Assembly: GCA_009926195.1 (NCBI GenBank)
Contig: RFPK01000014.1
Span: forward strand, 1 to 17,798
Reading direction: 5' to 3'
Length of the DNA: 17,798 nt
Origin: Synechococcaceae bacterium WB4_1_0192
GTDB lineage: Bacteria; Cyanobacteriota; Cyanobacteriia; PCC-6307; Cyanobiaceae
The notes under the pieces were generated by a model that did not search any database, was not told the origin of the DNA, and was given only the letters and a program-made list of their open reading frames with translations. Shown here piece after piece: positions 8,389-14,858 of this stretch (its first letter is position 1; each line of letters starts with the position of its first letter). The position numbers and the translations under genes are program-made.

Positions 8389-10194
8389 TCAGCCCCAGCC
8401 CAGCAGCCGCAGCCCCTGGAACACCACCAGGCAGGTGAGCCAGGCCAGCAGCAGCGACCACACCACGCTGAGAGTGGTGAATCCGAGCTGCTTCGATTCA
8501 CTGCGGATCACCGCCACCGTGGATAGGCAGGGGGTGTAGAGCAGGGTGAATAGCATGAAGCTCACGGCCTGGGGCCAGCTCACATCGGCGGCGATCGCCC
8601 GTCCCAGGGCGATCGGGTCGGCCTGGCTGTAGATCACGGCGAGGCCCCCGAGCACGATCTCCTTGGCGATGAAGCCGAACACCAGCGCCACCGTCAGGTT
8701 CGGATTGATGCCGATCGGGCTGAGCAGGGGTTCCAGCAGTGAGCCCAGCCGGCCGGCCAGCGACAGGCTGGAGGCGGGCTCCACCCCCAGGGGCAGGTTG
8801 TTCAGCAGCCACACCGCCACCACCCCGAAGATGATGAACCGGCGCGACCAGAACCAGAAGTGCTTCACCTCGGCCCAGGCGCGGCTGAGGATCTGGCGGG
8901 GCGTGGGCAGGCGGTAGGGGGGCAGTTCCAGCACCAGCGGTTCGCTGCTGGGGAAGCGACCCCGGAACACCAGGGCCGTCAGCAGTGCCGCCAGGAAGCT
9001 CATCAGGTAGAGCCCGAAGATCACCAGGGCCCCCTGCCGCGGCGGGAAGAACGCCGCCGCCATGAACAGGAAGACGTTCAGCCGCGCCGAGCAGAGCGAG
9101 AAGGGGATCACCAGCATCGACAGCAGCCGCAGGCCCCGATCGCGCATCACGCGGGTGCCGAGGATCGCCGGCACGTTGCAGCCGAAGCCCATCAGCGACA
9201 GCACGAAGCTGCGGCCATCGAGGCCGAGCCGCTCCATGAAGGCATCCATCAGGTAGGCCGCCCGCGAGAGATAGCCGCTGTCCTCCACCACGCCCATGGC
9301 CAGGAAGAACAGGCCGATCACCGGCAGGAAGGCGGCCACGGTGCCGAGCCCCTGCCACAGCCCCTCCAGCAGGAAGCCCTGCAGAAAGGTGGGCAGGGGG
9401 GTGAGCAGGGGCTGGATCAGCTGCTTGCCGATCGCATCGAGCAGCCCCCCCAGCCCTTCCTGGATCGGCACACCGATCGCGTAGATCAGCTGGAACATCA
9501 GGGCCATCGCCCCGAAGAACAGCGGTAGCCCCAGCAGCGGGTGCAGCAGCACGGCATCGAGGCGGCGCGTCCAGCGGTCGCGCCATTGCGGCGGCAGTTG
9601 AACGGCAGCCTGCAGCAGTGCCGCCTGGCTCGGGATCAGCTCCGCCTCCAGCGCCGCCAGGCGGGGTTCCAGGGCGGCGACGACCTCCGGGCGGCGGCTG
9701 GCGCTGGCCTCCAGGCGCTGGAGCACGGCCTGTCGCACCGCGGCCAGGCCCTGTCCATATTTGGCGCTGAGCAGCACCACCGGCAGCTCCAGCTCGCGGC
9801 TGAGGGTGGTGTCGTCGATGCGCACGCCGAACCGGCTTGCTTCATCGGCCATGTTCAGCACCACCACCGCCGGCAGCCCCAGCTGGCGCACCTGCAGGGC
9901 GAGGCGCAGCTGGCGGTCGAGCTGGCTGGCGTTGAGCACCACCAGCACCAGATCCACGGGGGTGGATTCGAGGAAGCGGCGCACCACGGCCTCGTCATCG
10001 GAGAGACCGCGCAGGTCGTAGATGCCGGGCAGGTCGACCAGCTGCAGGACCTGGCCGTTGAGCTCCAGCCGGGCCTGCATCAGGTCCACGGTCAGCCCTG
10101 GCCAGTTGCCGATCTGGGCATGGCTGCCGGTGAGCCGGTTGAACAGGGTGGATTTGCCCGTGTTGGGCATGCCCAGCAGGGCGATGGTGCTCAT
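8389..10194 (-). CDS. feoB: FeoB, ferrous iron transporter
   Basis: This 601-residue protein is shorter than the roughly 770-residue enterobacterial FeoB. The N-terminal G-protein domain has G1 GMPNTGKS (residues 8-15), Thr35 for G2, DLPG for G3 (54-57) and NMAD for G4 (114-117). The membrane half carries two Gate-type regions, including GFGCNVPAILGTRVMRD and CSARLNVFLF. Asn stands where many FeoB proteins have Pro in the second motif, probably a lineage feature. It imports Fe2+ across the plasma membrane. The ATG at 10194 overlaps the feoA stop as ATGA; the open frame upstream is a feoA shadow. No feoC follows. Fur control is suggested by the palindrome before feoA. Confidence 0.96.
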   Translation of the reverse strand: MSTIALLGMPNTGKSTLFNRLTGSHAQIGNWPGLTVDLMQARLELNGQVLQLVDLPGIYDLRGLSDDEAVVRRFLESTPVDLVLVVLNASQLDRQLRLALQVRQLGLPAVVVLNMADEASRFGVRIDDTTLSRELELPVVLLSAKYGQGLAAVRQAVLQRLEASASRRPEVVAALEPRLAALEAELIPSQAALLQAAVQLPPQWRDRWTRRLDAVLLHPLLGLPLFFGAMALMFQLIYAIGVPIQEGLGGLLDAIGKQLIQPLLTPLPTFLQGFLLEGLWQGLGTVAAFLPVIGLFFLAMGVVEDSGYLSRAAYLMDAFMERLGLDGRSFVLSLMGFGCNVPAILGTRVMRDRGLRLLSMLVIPFSLCSARLNVFLFMAAAFFPPRQGALVIFGLYLMSFLAALLTALVFRGRFPSSEPLVLELPPYRLPTPRQILSRAWAEVKHFWFWSRRFIIFGVVAVWLLNNLPLGVEPASSLSLAGRLGSLLEPLLSPIGINPNLTVALVFGFIAKEIVLGGLAVIYSQADPIALGRAIAADVSWPQAVSFMLFTLLYTPCLSTVAVIRSESKQLGFTTLSVVWSLLLAWLTCLVVFQGLRLLGWG

Positions 10195-10424
10195 GCCGCC
10201 AGGTCCACGCTGGCGGCGTCCCGGCGCCGCACCATCAGTTCGGTCATGCCGACGCGCACATGCAGGGGGCCGGCCCACCAGGCCCGCCGCAGCATCTGCA
10301 CGGTCTGGCCGGGGCGCACGCCCAGGGCCTCCAGGCGCTGGACCAGGCCCTGGTCGGCCCGCAGGGCCGTGATGGTGGCGCTGGCGCCGGGCCGCAGGTC
10401 GATCAGCCGCCGGGGGGTTCGCAT
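10191..10424 (-). CDS. feoA: FeoA, small SH3-like protein of the ferrous iron uptake system
   Basis: This 77-residue protein has the FeoA core: RLIDLRPGASATITAL at the start, then a LEALGVRPGQTVQML segment and an ending TELMVRRRDAASVDL. It is cytoplasmic and is thought to modulate FeoB. I chose ATG at 10424. A TTG at 10454 would add ten residues but lies inside the proposed Fur box and transcription start, making it unlikely. Its stop overlaps feoB by 4 nt. It is divergent from the unknown gene at 10531, with a 106-bp shared intergenic region. Confidence 0.92.
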   Translation of the reverse strand: MRTPRRLIDLRPGASATITALRADQGLVQRLEALGVRPGQTVQMLRRAWWAGPLHVRVGMTELMVRRRDAASVDLAA

Positions 10425-10436
10425 CAACGCGGGCCT

Positions 10437-10455
10437 ATTGCGAATGAGTTGCAAT
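10437..10455. promoter_or_regulatory. Putative Fur box upstream of feoAB
   Basis: ATTGCGAATGAGTTGCAAT is a 9-1-9 palindrome with 7 of 9 arm positions matching. It has the 19-bp length and TTGCGAAT/TTGCAA character of known Fur sites. It lies 12 nt upstream of the feoA ATG and directly downstream of a candidate -10, so a bound repressor would cover the transcription start. Position before an iron-uptake operon strongly supports the reading. It is about 75 nt upstream of the divergent gene's start. Confidence 0.75.
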
Positions 10456-10461
10456 ATCCTA
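10456..10461 (-). promoter_or_regulatory. Candidate -10 element (TAGGAT) for feoAB
   Basis: TAGGAT on the minus strand abuts the palindrome at 10437-10455, placing the expected transcription start within the Fur-box-like site and 20-30 nt before the feoA ATG. No clear -35 hexamer is visible. Confidence 0.4.
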
Positions 10462-10503
10462 TGCCCACCGCGGGTCGTTGCTGCCTCCCGGCCCCGTTCT
10501 GCC

Positions 10504-10509
10504 TAGCGT
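10504..10509 (+). promoter_or_regulatory. Candidate -10 element (TAGCGT) for the 86-residue gene
   Basis: TAGCGT, in the wider context CCTAGCGTG, lies 21 nt upstream of the ATG at 10531 and matches the element upstream of the emrA-like gene. A possible TTGCTG -35 at 10478-10483 is spaced 20 nt away, somewhat long. Confidence 0.35.
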
Positions 10510-10530
10510 GGGCGTGCTGCGGGTGGGCCG

Positions 10531-10791
10531 ATGCTGCACTTCTGGTCTCCGGGTCTCGACCCTTCCCATCCGACGGCCTGCACCCAGCCGGAGCGCTACG
10601 CCCTGCAGGTGATCGCCCGCGGCACCTTCCTGGCCGTTGGCCCGGATGGCGAGCGGCTGATTGAGGTGTCCATTCCGACCGACGCCCACCTCTTTCATGC
10701 CCATGAGGCCGCCGTGCGCGCTGCGATGGAGCTCAATGCCGAGGGGCGCGGTCCGATCGATGTGGTCAAGCTCGAGCTGGAGATCAGCTGA
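10531..10791 (+). CDS. Conserved-looking hypothetical protein, 86 residues, divergent from feoAB
   Basis: I do not recognise a family. The protein is soluble with no signal peptide or membrane segment. It begins with an aromatic, Pro-rich segment (MLHFWSPGLDPSHP). It then has a beta-rich middle (ALQVIARGTFLAVGPDG, RLIEVSIPTD), a His-containing helix (DAHLFHAHEAAVRAAMELN) and a final strand (DVVKLELEI). Codon use resembles its neighbours and a -10-like TAGCGT sits before its ATG, so it is probably real. The intergenic region is shared with feoA and its Fur-box-like site, so a role tied to iron is conceivable but unproven. It ends 5 nt from devA, tail-to-tail. Confidence 0.72.
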   Translation: MLHFWSPGLDPSHPTACTQPERYALQVIARGTFLAVGPDGERLIEVSIPTDAHLFHAHEAAVRAAMELNAEGRGPIDVVKLELEIS

Positions 10792-10796
10792 AGGCC

Positions 10797-11519
10797 TCAG
10801 CCGCTCACCAGTCGTCCGTCCTCCAGGTTGACGATCCGGTCGGCGATGTCGAGCACCTTGTTGTCGTGGGTCACCATCACGATCCCTGCCCGCTGCTGAT
10901 CGGCCAGCTGCCGGAACAGGGCCACCGCGGCGCGGCCGGAGTCGCGGTCGAGGGCGGCGGTGGGTTCATCCGCCAGCAGCAGCCGTGGTGCCGGAGCCAG
11001 CGCGCGGGCGATCGCCACCCGCTGCTTCTGGCCGCCGGAGAGCTTCTCGGGGTAGTAACCGGCGCGATCCGCCAGGCCCACCCGCTCCAGCATCGCCGCT
11101 GCGCAGGCGTCCATGGCCCCGCGGCCCCGATCCAGCCAGTCCGGGTGCACCTCCAGCCCCAGGCGCACGTTTTCCAGGGCCGTCAGATAGGGCATCAGGT
11201 TGTGGGCCTGGAAGATGAAGCCCACATCGGCGCGCAGGCGGGTCAGGCTGGAGCGCTCCGCCTGCAGCAGCTCGGCGCCGAGGATGCGGAGGCTGCCGCT
11301 CTGGGCGGCGCGCAGCCCGCCGAGCATGGTCAGCAGCGTCGTCTTGCCCGAGCCGGAGGGGCCGGTCAGGATCACCACCTCGCCTGGGTGCACGGTCAGG
11401 TTGATGTCGTGCAGCACCTGCTTGGCCTGCCCCGCCTCCACGAAGCTGTGGCTGAGGTGCTCCACGGTGATCAGCGCTGGCGCCGCCTCACCTGCCTTCT
11501 GCACAGCAGCAGCTGCCAT
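10797..11519 (-). CDS. devA: DevA-type ABC transporter ATP-binding protein
   Basis: This 240-residue protein is a single nucleotide-binding domain of the MacB/LolD/DevA group. Visible motifs are Walker A GPSGSGKTT (53-61), Q-loop Gln104 (FIFQAHNLMPYLTALEN), signature LSGGQKQR (160-167), Walker B LLLADEP with Glu185, and switch His218 in VMVTHD. It powers the DevC permease. The ATG at 11519 overlaps the devC stop (TGATG); the open frame upstream is a devC shadow. In heterocystous cyanobacteria DevBCA exports glycolipids with TolC; in a unicellular strain the cargo must differ or is unknown. Confidence 0.9.
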   Translation of the reverse strand: MAAAAVQKAGEAAPALITVEHLSHSFVEAGQAKQVLHDINLTVHPGEVVILTGPSGSGKTTLLTMLGGLRAAQSGSLRILGAELLQAERSSLTRLRADVGFIFQAHNLMPYLTALENVRLGLEVHPDWLDRGRGAMDACAAAMLERVGLADRAGYYPEKLSGGQKQRVAIARALAPAPRLLLADEPTAALDRDSGRAAVALFRQLADQQRAGIVMVTHDNKVLDIADRIVNLEDGRLVSG

Positions 11520-12694
11520 CAGAAGATCTCCGCCGGATCGAGCCGCCGCAGCTTGCCGGTGGCCAGCCAGCCGGAGGCGCCGCACATGGCCAGGGTGAAC
11601 AGGAACACCAGCACGGCCCGCTGGGCTGTCATCACCACCATCAGCGACGTTGAGCGGGCCAGAAAGCCATAGAGCCCGAGCGAGAGCAGGAAGCTGGGGC
11701 CGAAGGCCAGCAGCGCCAGGATCAGCGATTCCTGCAGGATGATCGCCACGACGAAGCCATCGCCGTAGCCGATCGCCTTCAGGGTGGCGTATTCGCTGAG
11801 GTGATCGCTCACATCGGAGTAGAGGATCTGATAGACGATGATGCCGCCTACCACCAGACCAACCACCACGCCCAGACCGAAGATCAGGCCGAAGGAGGTG
11901 TTGCGGCGCCAGTAGTTCACTTCGGTGGCCTCCAGTTCCGGGATGGTCAGCACCTTCACTGACGGATCCAGGACGTCTTTCAGGGTGGTCTGTACCCGCT
12001 TCGGATCCACGCCGGGCTCCAGCTGGATCACACCCATCTGGATGTCATCGCTGCTCTGGCTCGGGAAGTAGTTCTTGAAGTTGGTGTTGGAGGTGATCAG
12101 GTTGATATCGGCGGCGAAGGTCACTCCCAGGCTGAACAGACCGGTGATCACGGCCCGCACGCCGCGCAGCTCGGTGCTGTAGCTGCCATCGCGGCGCACC
12201 ACCTCCGCCACCGGACCGGCATTGCGCTTGGAGCGGGTGTCGAACAGCAGGCTGTCGGAGCGCTGCAGCGCCAGGGGATCGGCGCTCAGTTCCGGGATGC
12301 GCAGGCCGGGATTCTCCGGCGTCACCCCGAAGATCAAGGCTTGTTTCTGTTGGCGTGTGTCGCGATTCAGCCATTCGGTGATGCCGATGTAGAGCGGCGT
12401 CACCGCCTTCACCCCCTCCACCCCGAGGGCCTGGGTCAGGCGCGCCCGCGGAAAGTCGAGCGGTTCGCCCAGGTAGAGATAACGACCGCTCACCATCACC
12501 AGCTGGCCGTTGATGCGTTGAATCGGTCGCTTCTGGCTGTCGTAGAGGCCGCCCGAGAGCCCCAGCTGGAAGAACACCAGCACGTTGGCGAAACTGACAC
12601 CGGCGATCGCTGCCGCCAGCCGCATTGGCCGGTGGATCGCCTGGCGCCAGGCCAGGGGGGTGCGTTGCAGCAGCCGGAGCGGACGGGGTGCCAT
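11519..12694 (-). CDS. devC: DevC-type ABC transporter permease
   Basis: This 391-residue protein of the MacB/FtsX-like permease superfamily has one N-terminal membrane segment (about 25-48), a large periplasmic domain and three C-terminal segments from about residue 265 onward. The N-terminus (LAWRQAIHRPMRLAAAIAGV) and C-terminal LRRLDPAEIF are typical of DevC. It acts as the inner-membrane, ATP-driven part of a three-component exporter. It lies 7 nt after devB and overlaps devA by 1 nt. Confidence 0.9.
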   Translation of the reverse strand: MAPRPLRLLQRTPLAWRQAIHRPMRLAAAIAGVSFANVLVFFQLGLSGGLYDSQKRPIQRINGQLVMVSGRYLYLGEPLDFPRARLTQALGVEGVKAVTPLYIGITEWLNRDTRQQKQALIFGVTPENPGLRIPELSADPLALQRSDSLLFDTRSKRNAGPVAEVVRRDGSYSTELRGVRAVITGLFSLGVTFAADINLITSNTNFKNYFPSQSSDDIQMGVIQLEPGVDPKRVQTTLKDVLDPSVKVLTIPELEATEVNYWRRNTSFGLIFGLGVVVGLVVGGIIVYQILYSDVSDHLSEYATLKAIGYGDGFVVAIILQESLILALLAFGPSFLLSLGLYGFLARSTSLMVVMTAQRAVLVFLFTLAMCGASGWLATGKLRRLDPAEIF

Positions 12695-12701
12695 CGCAGC
12701 C

Positions 12702-13820
12702 TCAGCGCGGGCTCGGCTGGGAAAGGCCGCTCTGCTGGCGGCGCTGTTGCTCGATCAACCGCTCCATCAGCTGTCGCTGCGCCCGTTTCTGCTCGGGCGT
12801 GAGCGGATCGAACAGCACGTTCACCTGCAGGTAGTTGATCGAACTGGCGAGGGCGGCTGCCTCCGGCGGCAGGCCGATCTTCACTTCGAACACCCGTCGG
12901 TCGAGGTTCTCACCCGCCTCGCCGCTGTACACGCTCTGGCGGCTCACCTGCCGGGCGATCTCCACCACCTGACCCACCATCTGTCGGCCAGGGAAGCCAT
13001 CGGCGCTGATCACCACCCGCTGTCCGAGGGCGATGCCGGGCCGATCGGTCTGATACACCTCGGCGATCACGCCCATGCGGCTGCTGTCTCCCATTTCAAG
13101 GATGCCGTCGTCACCCACCCTGTCGCCCGGGTAGGCGTTGATCCGGAACACGGTGCCGCCGAAGGGCGCCCGGATCAGAGCCTTGTCCAGTTCGGTTCGG
13201 TTGCGCGCCAGGGCGGCCTGCTGCTCCTCCAGCTGCGCCCGCAGGGTGTCGCGGTCCTGCAGGGCCTGATCGAGGTTGGCGCGGGTCGTGCTTTCGATCG
13301 TGATCCGCCGGTCGCGGGTCTCGGCGCTGCTGGCCCCCTGGGCGTAGAGCTGGCTGTAGCGGCGCAGTTCCACCTGGGCCTGGGCCAGCTCGGCCCGGTA
13401 GCGGGCGATCACGCTGTCCTGGGAGGCCAGCTTGCGTCGCGCCACCTCCACGGCCGCGGCGGCCGAGCGCACATCCCGGTCCAGGCTCTCGCGGCTGGAG
13501 AGGATCGCCAGCACCTGCCCCCGTTGCACCTGATCGCCCTGCTTCACCAGCAGCTGGCCGATGGTGTCGTTGCTCAGCGACGCCGGCACCGACAGCTTCA
13601 CCACCCGATCAAGGGGCTCCACCCGGCCGAGGGCGGCGATCCGTCGGGGCAACGGCTGCTGCTGCAGGGCCTGAGCCTGGCGGCGCTGCTGTTGGCCGTG
13701 CTGCCACAGGCCGAAGCCGGTGCCGGCCAGCAACAGGGCGATCAACCCGGCCCCCAGCCAGCGGCGGCGGCGCTGGTCTGTCGGGATCGGAGCTGAGGTG
13801 CTTCCTGTCGGTTCGCTCAT
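12702..13820 (-). CDS. devB: DevB-type membrane fusion protein of an ABC exporter
   Basis: This 372-residue HlyD-like adaptor has an Arg-rich cytoplasmic start, one membrane segment (about 22-40), a lipoyl half (RIAALGRVEPLDRVVKLSVP), and a coiled coil rich in Ala, Gln, Arg and Leu. The second lipoyl half is LIRAPFGGTVFRINAYPGD, followed by a beta-barrel region. The IAALGRVEP motif is characteristic of DevB relatives. I prefer ATG at 13820 over GTG at 13844 because AAAGGGG lies 6 nt upstream of the ATG. It opens the devBCA unit. A TolC-type partner is not in the window. A weak -10-like TAGAAC (minus strand, 13864-13859) precedes it; no NtcA site (GTA-N8-TAC) was found. Confidence 0.9.
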   Translation of the reverse strand: MSEPTGSTSAPIPTDQRRRRWLGAGLIALLLAGTGFGLWQHGQQQRRQAQALQQQPLPRRIAALGRVEPLDRVVKLSVPASLSNDTIGQLLVKQGDQVQRGQVLAILSSRESLDRDVRSAAAAVEVARRKLASQDSVIARYRAELAQAQVELRRYSQLYAQGASSAETRDRRITIESTTRANLDQALQDRDTLRAQLEEQQAALARNRTELDKALIRAPFGGTVFRINAYPGDRVGDDGILEMGDSSRMGVIAEVYQTDRPGIALGQRVVISADGFPGRQMVGQVVEIARQVSRQSVYSGEAGENLDRRVFEVKIGLPPEAAALASSINYLQVNVLFDPLTPEQKRAQRQLMERLIEQQRRQQSGLSQPSPR

Positions 13821-13826
13821 GGTCCG

Positions 13827-13833
13827 CCCCTTT
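13827..13833 (-). promoter_or_regulatory. Ribosome binding site deciding the devB start
   Basis: AAAGGGG on the minus strand is followed after 6 nt by ATG at 13820, giving good Shine-Dalgarno spacing. This argues against the in-frame GTG at 13844, which lies upstream of this site. Confidence 0.55.
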
Positions 13834-13902
13834 GGACGCCGCACCCCTGATTCAAGCTGTTCTAGCGAGGGCGGTCGTCCGCGGTGCTGGGCGGCCGCTG
13901 GA

Positions 13903-14106
13903 TCAGTCGTGGTCTCGGTTGCCGAAGGGCTGATCCAGCTGCTGACGCATCACCCAGTCGGTGGCGGCTTTCTGGGTGTGCCAGGCCTGCAGCAGTTGTT
14001 TGGCGATCTGACGCAGTTGGTCGGGATCGATGGTGGCATCGATGGCGCGTGAGAAGCGCTCGATCTCAAACTGCTGGCTGGTGGTGAGTTCAATCGGTGG
14101 GGCCAT
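13903..14106 (-). CDS. Small NblA/Ycf18-like protein, 67 residues
   Basis: The N-terminus PIELTTSQQFEIERFSRAID resembles the start of NblA/Ycf18 proteins, small helical adaptors that target phycobilisomes for degradation. The second half (LAKQLLQAW-like helix, then ATDWVMRQQL) diverges from classic NblA, so this may be a related subfamily with another role. It is probably two helices, soluble. ATG at 14106 is preceded by AGGCGGA; the longer open frame upstream (to 14301) shows no homology-like sequence. It lies 82 nt upstream of devB on the same strand, so partial co-transcription is possible. The gene is likely real; the family is a judgement from the N-terminal motif only. Confidence 0.62.
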   Translation of the reverse strand: MAPPIELTTSQQFEIERFSRAIDATIDPDQLRQIAKQLLQAWHTQKAATDWVMRQQLDQPFGNRDHD

Positions 14107-14451
14107 GATCCGCCTGCTCCGATGGACACTGGCAAGGTATCGGGATGATCCGTTTGGCCTGTGGTGATCGCTACCAGCGGCGGCACATGTCAGTGTTTCG
14201 TGTTGTAACCGGGCTCGCGCTGATCCCTGAGACCGAACAGATTGATTCCATCCGCTGCTCGATAGCCATGCGTCTGGGCTGGCCGCAACATCTGCAGGCA
14301 TCCCGCCTGCTTGAGCTCGCCCAGGACGATCAGCGTGGACTTGCCCTGGCTCTGATGGGCATGGCCCTGTTGATCCTGCTTGAGGACCTGGCGGACCTCG
14401 AGTCCTGAGCGACGGCGTCGCCGCTGCCTTGCGGGGTGGGCCTGGATCGCT
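14107..14451. other. Region between two minus-strand small genes, possibly holding one plus-strand ORF
   Basis: This 345-bp stretch carries no firmly supported gene. It contains the doubtful plus-strand ORF at 14145-14408, whose start region would share promoter space with the NblA-like gene. It also holds a short perfect hairpin, GCGAC-GGC-GTCGC, at 14409-14421 without a T-tract. Base composition looks less GC-biased than the flanking genes. Confidence 0.5.
14145..14408 (+). CDS. Possible small hypothetical protein, 87 residues
   Basis: This is an uncertain gene. ATG at 14145 has AAGG 7 nt upstream; a second ATG at 14187 would give 73 residues. The C-terminal half (ASRLLELAQDDQRGLALALM followed by GMALLILLEDLADLE) reads as amphipathic or hydrophobic helix, which is unlike random shadow sequence. 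Against it, third codon positions are less GC-rich than in neighbours and no family is recognised. It could be a young or laterally gained gene, or a chance open frame. Confidence 0.35.
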   Translation: MIRLACGDRYQRRHMSVFRVVTGLALIPETEQIDSIRCSIAMRLGWPQHLQASRLLELAQDDQRGLALALMGMALLILLEDLADLES

Positions 14452-14691
14452 TCAGGAGTGGGCCTCGGGGTAGCGCACGGTGCGCCAGCTGCCGCTGCTG
14501 GTGCGCACCTCCACGCCGATCGAGGCCGGTGCTCTGTCAGCACTGACCTGCCGGCACCAGGCCGCGGCATCCTCCAGGGCGGCCTGGAGGCTTTCGTAGA
14601 GCCCATCGAGCTGGGGATGGGGGTTGAGGCTGGCATCGATCAGTCGATAGCGGCGGCTGATCGGACGGCTGAGCAGATCCAGAACAGACAT
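14452..14691 (-). CDS. Conserved-looking hypothetical protein, 79 residues
   Basis: This small soluble protein resembles short uncharacterised proteins common in picocyanobacteria, though I cannot name a family. It starts MSVLDLLSRPISRRYRLIDA, has a helical middle (LYESLQAALEDAAAWCRQV) and ends in two strands (SIGVEVRTSSGSWRTVRYP). ATG at 14691 is preceded by AAGG at suitable spacing. It is encoded opposite to the pirin gene with a 167-bp divergent gap. An overlapping longer frame (14190-14636) on the same strand is a shadow. Confidence 0.7.
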   Translation of the reverse strand: MSVLDLLSRPISRRYRLIDASLNPHPQLDGLYESLQAALEDAAAWCRQVSADRAPASIGVEVRTSSGSWRTVRYPEAHS

Positions 14692-14702
14692 GGCTGGCCT
14701 TC

Positions 14703-14715
14703 ATCAAAGGTTGAT
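14703..14715. promoter_or_regulatory. Short inverted repeat in the divergent gap before the 79-residue gene and pirin
   Basis: ATCAA-AGG-TTGAT is a perfect 5-bp inverted repeat 12 nt upstream of the small gene's ATG. A second one, GATCA-N7-TGATC, lies at 14763-14779, about 80 nt before the pirin ATG. They may be operators, but arms are short and chance is a fair explanation. Confidence 0.25.
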
Positions 14716-14858
14716 CCTGTTCAGTCCCCGCATGGCCTGTCTGTCTCAGGCGCTGCCATCGTGATCAGCCCTCGTGATCTGCCGTCGCCTCAACGACAGC
14801 GGGCTCTTCCGCTTGCTTCTGTGATCGTCCGTCTGCATCATCTGCACACGCTTCTGTC

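Noticed and set aside
13821..13902. NtcA site before devB, as in heterocystous DevBCA
   Set aside because: No GTA-N8-TAC pattern was found in the 82-bp gap.
14409..14421. Perfect hairpin GCGAC-GGC-GTCGC as a terminator
   Set aside because: The stem is only 5 bp and no T-tract follows on either strand, so it is not supported as an intrinsic terminator.
14190..14636. 148-residue minus-strand open frame
   Set aside because: It overlaps the 79-residue gene out of frame on the same strand and has no recognisable domain; its N-terminal half is low-complexity.
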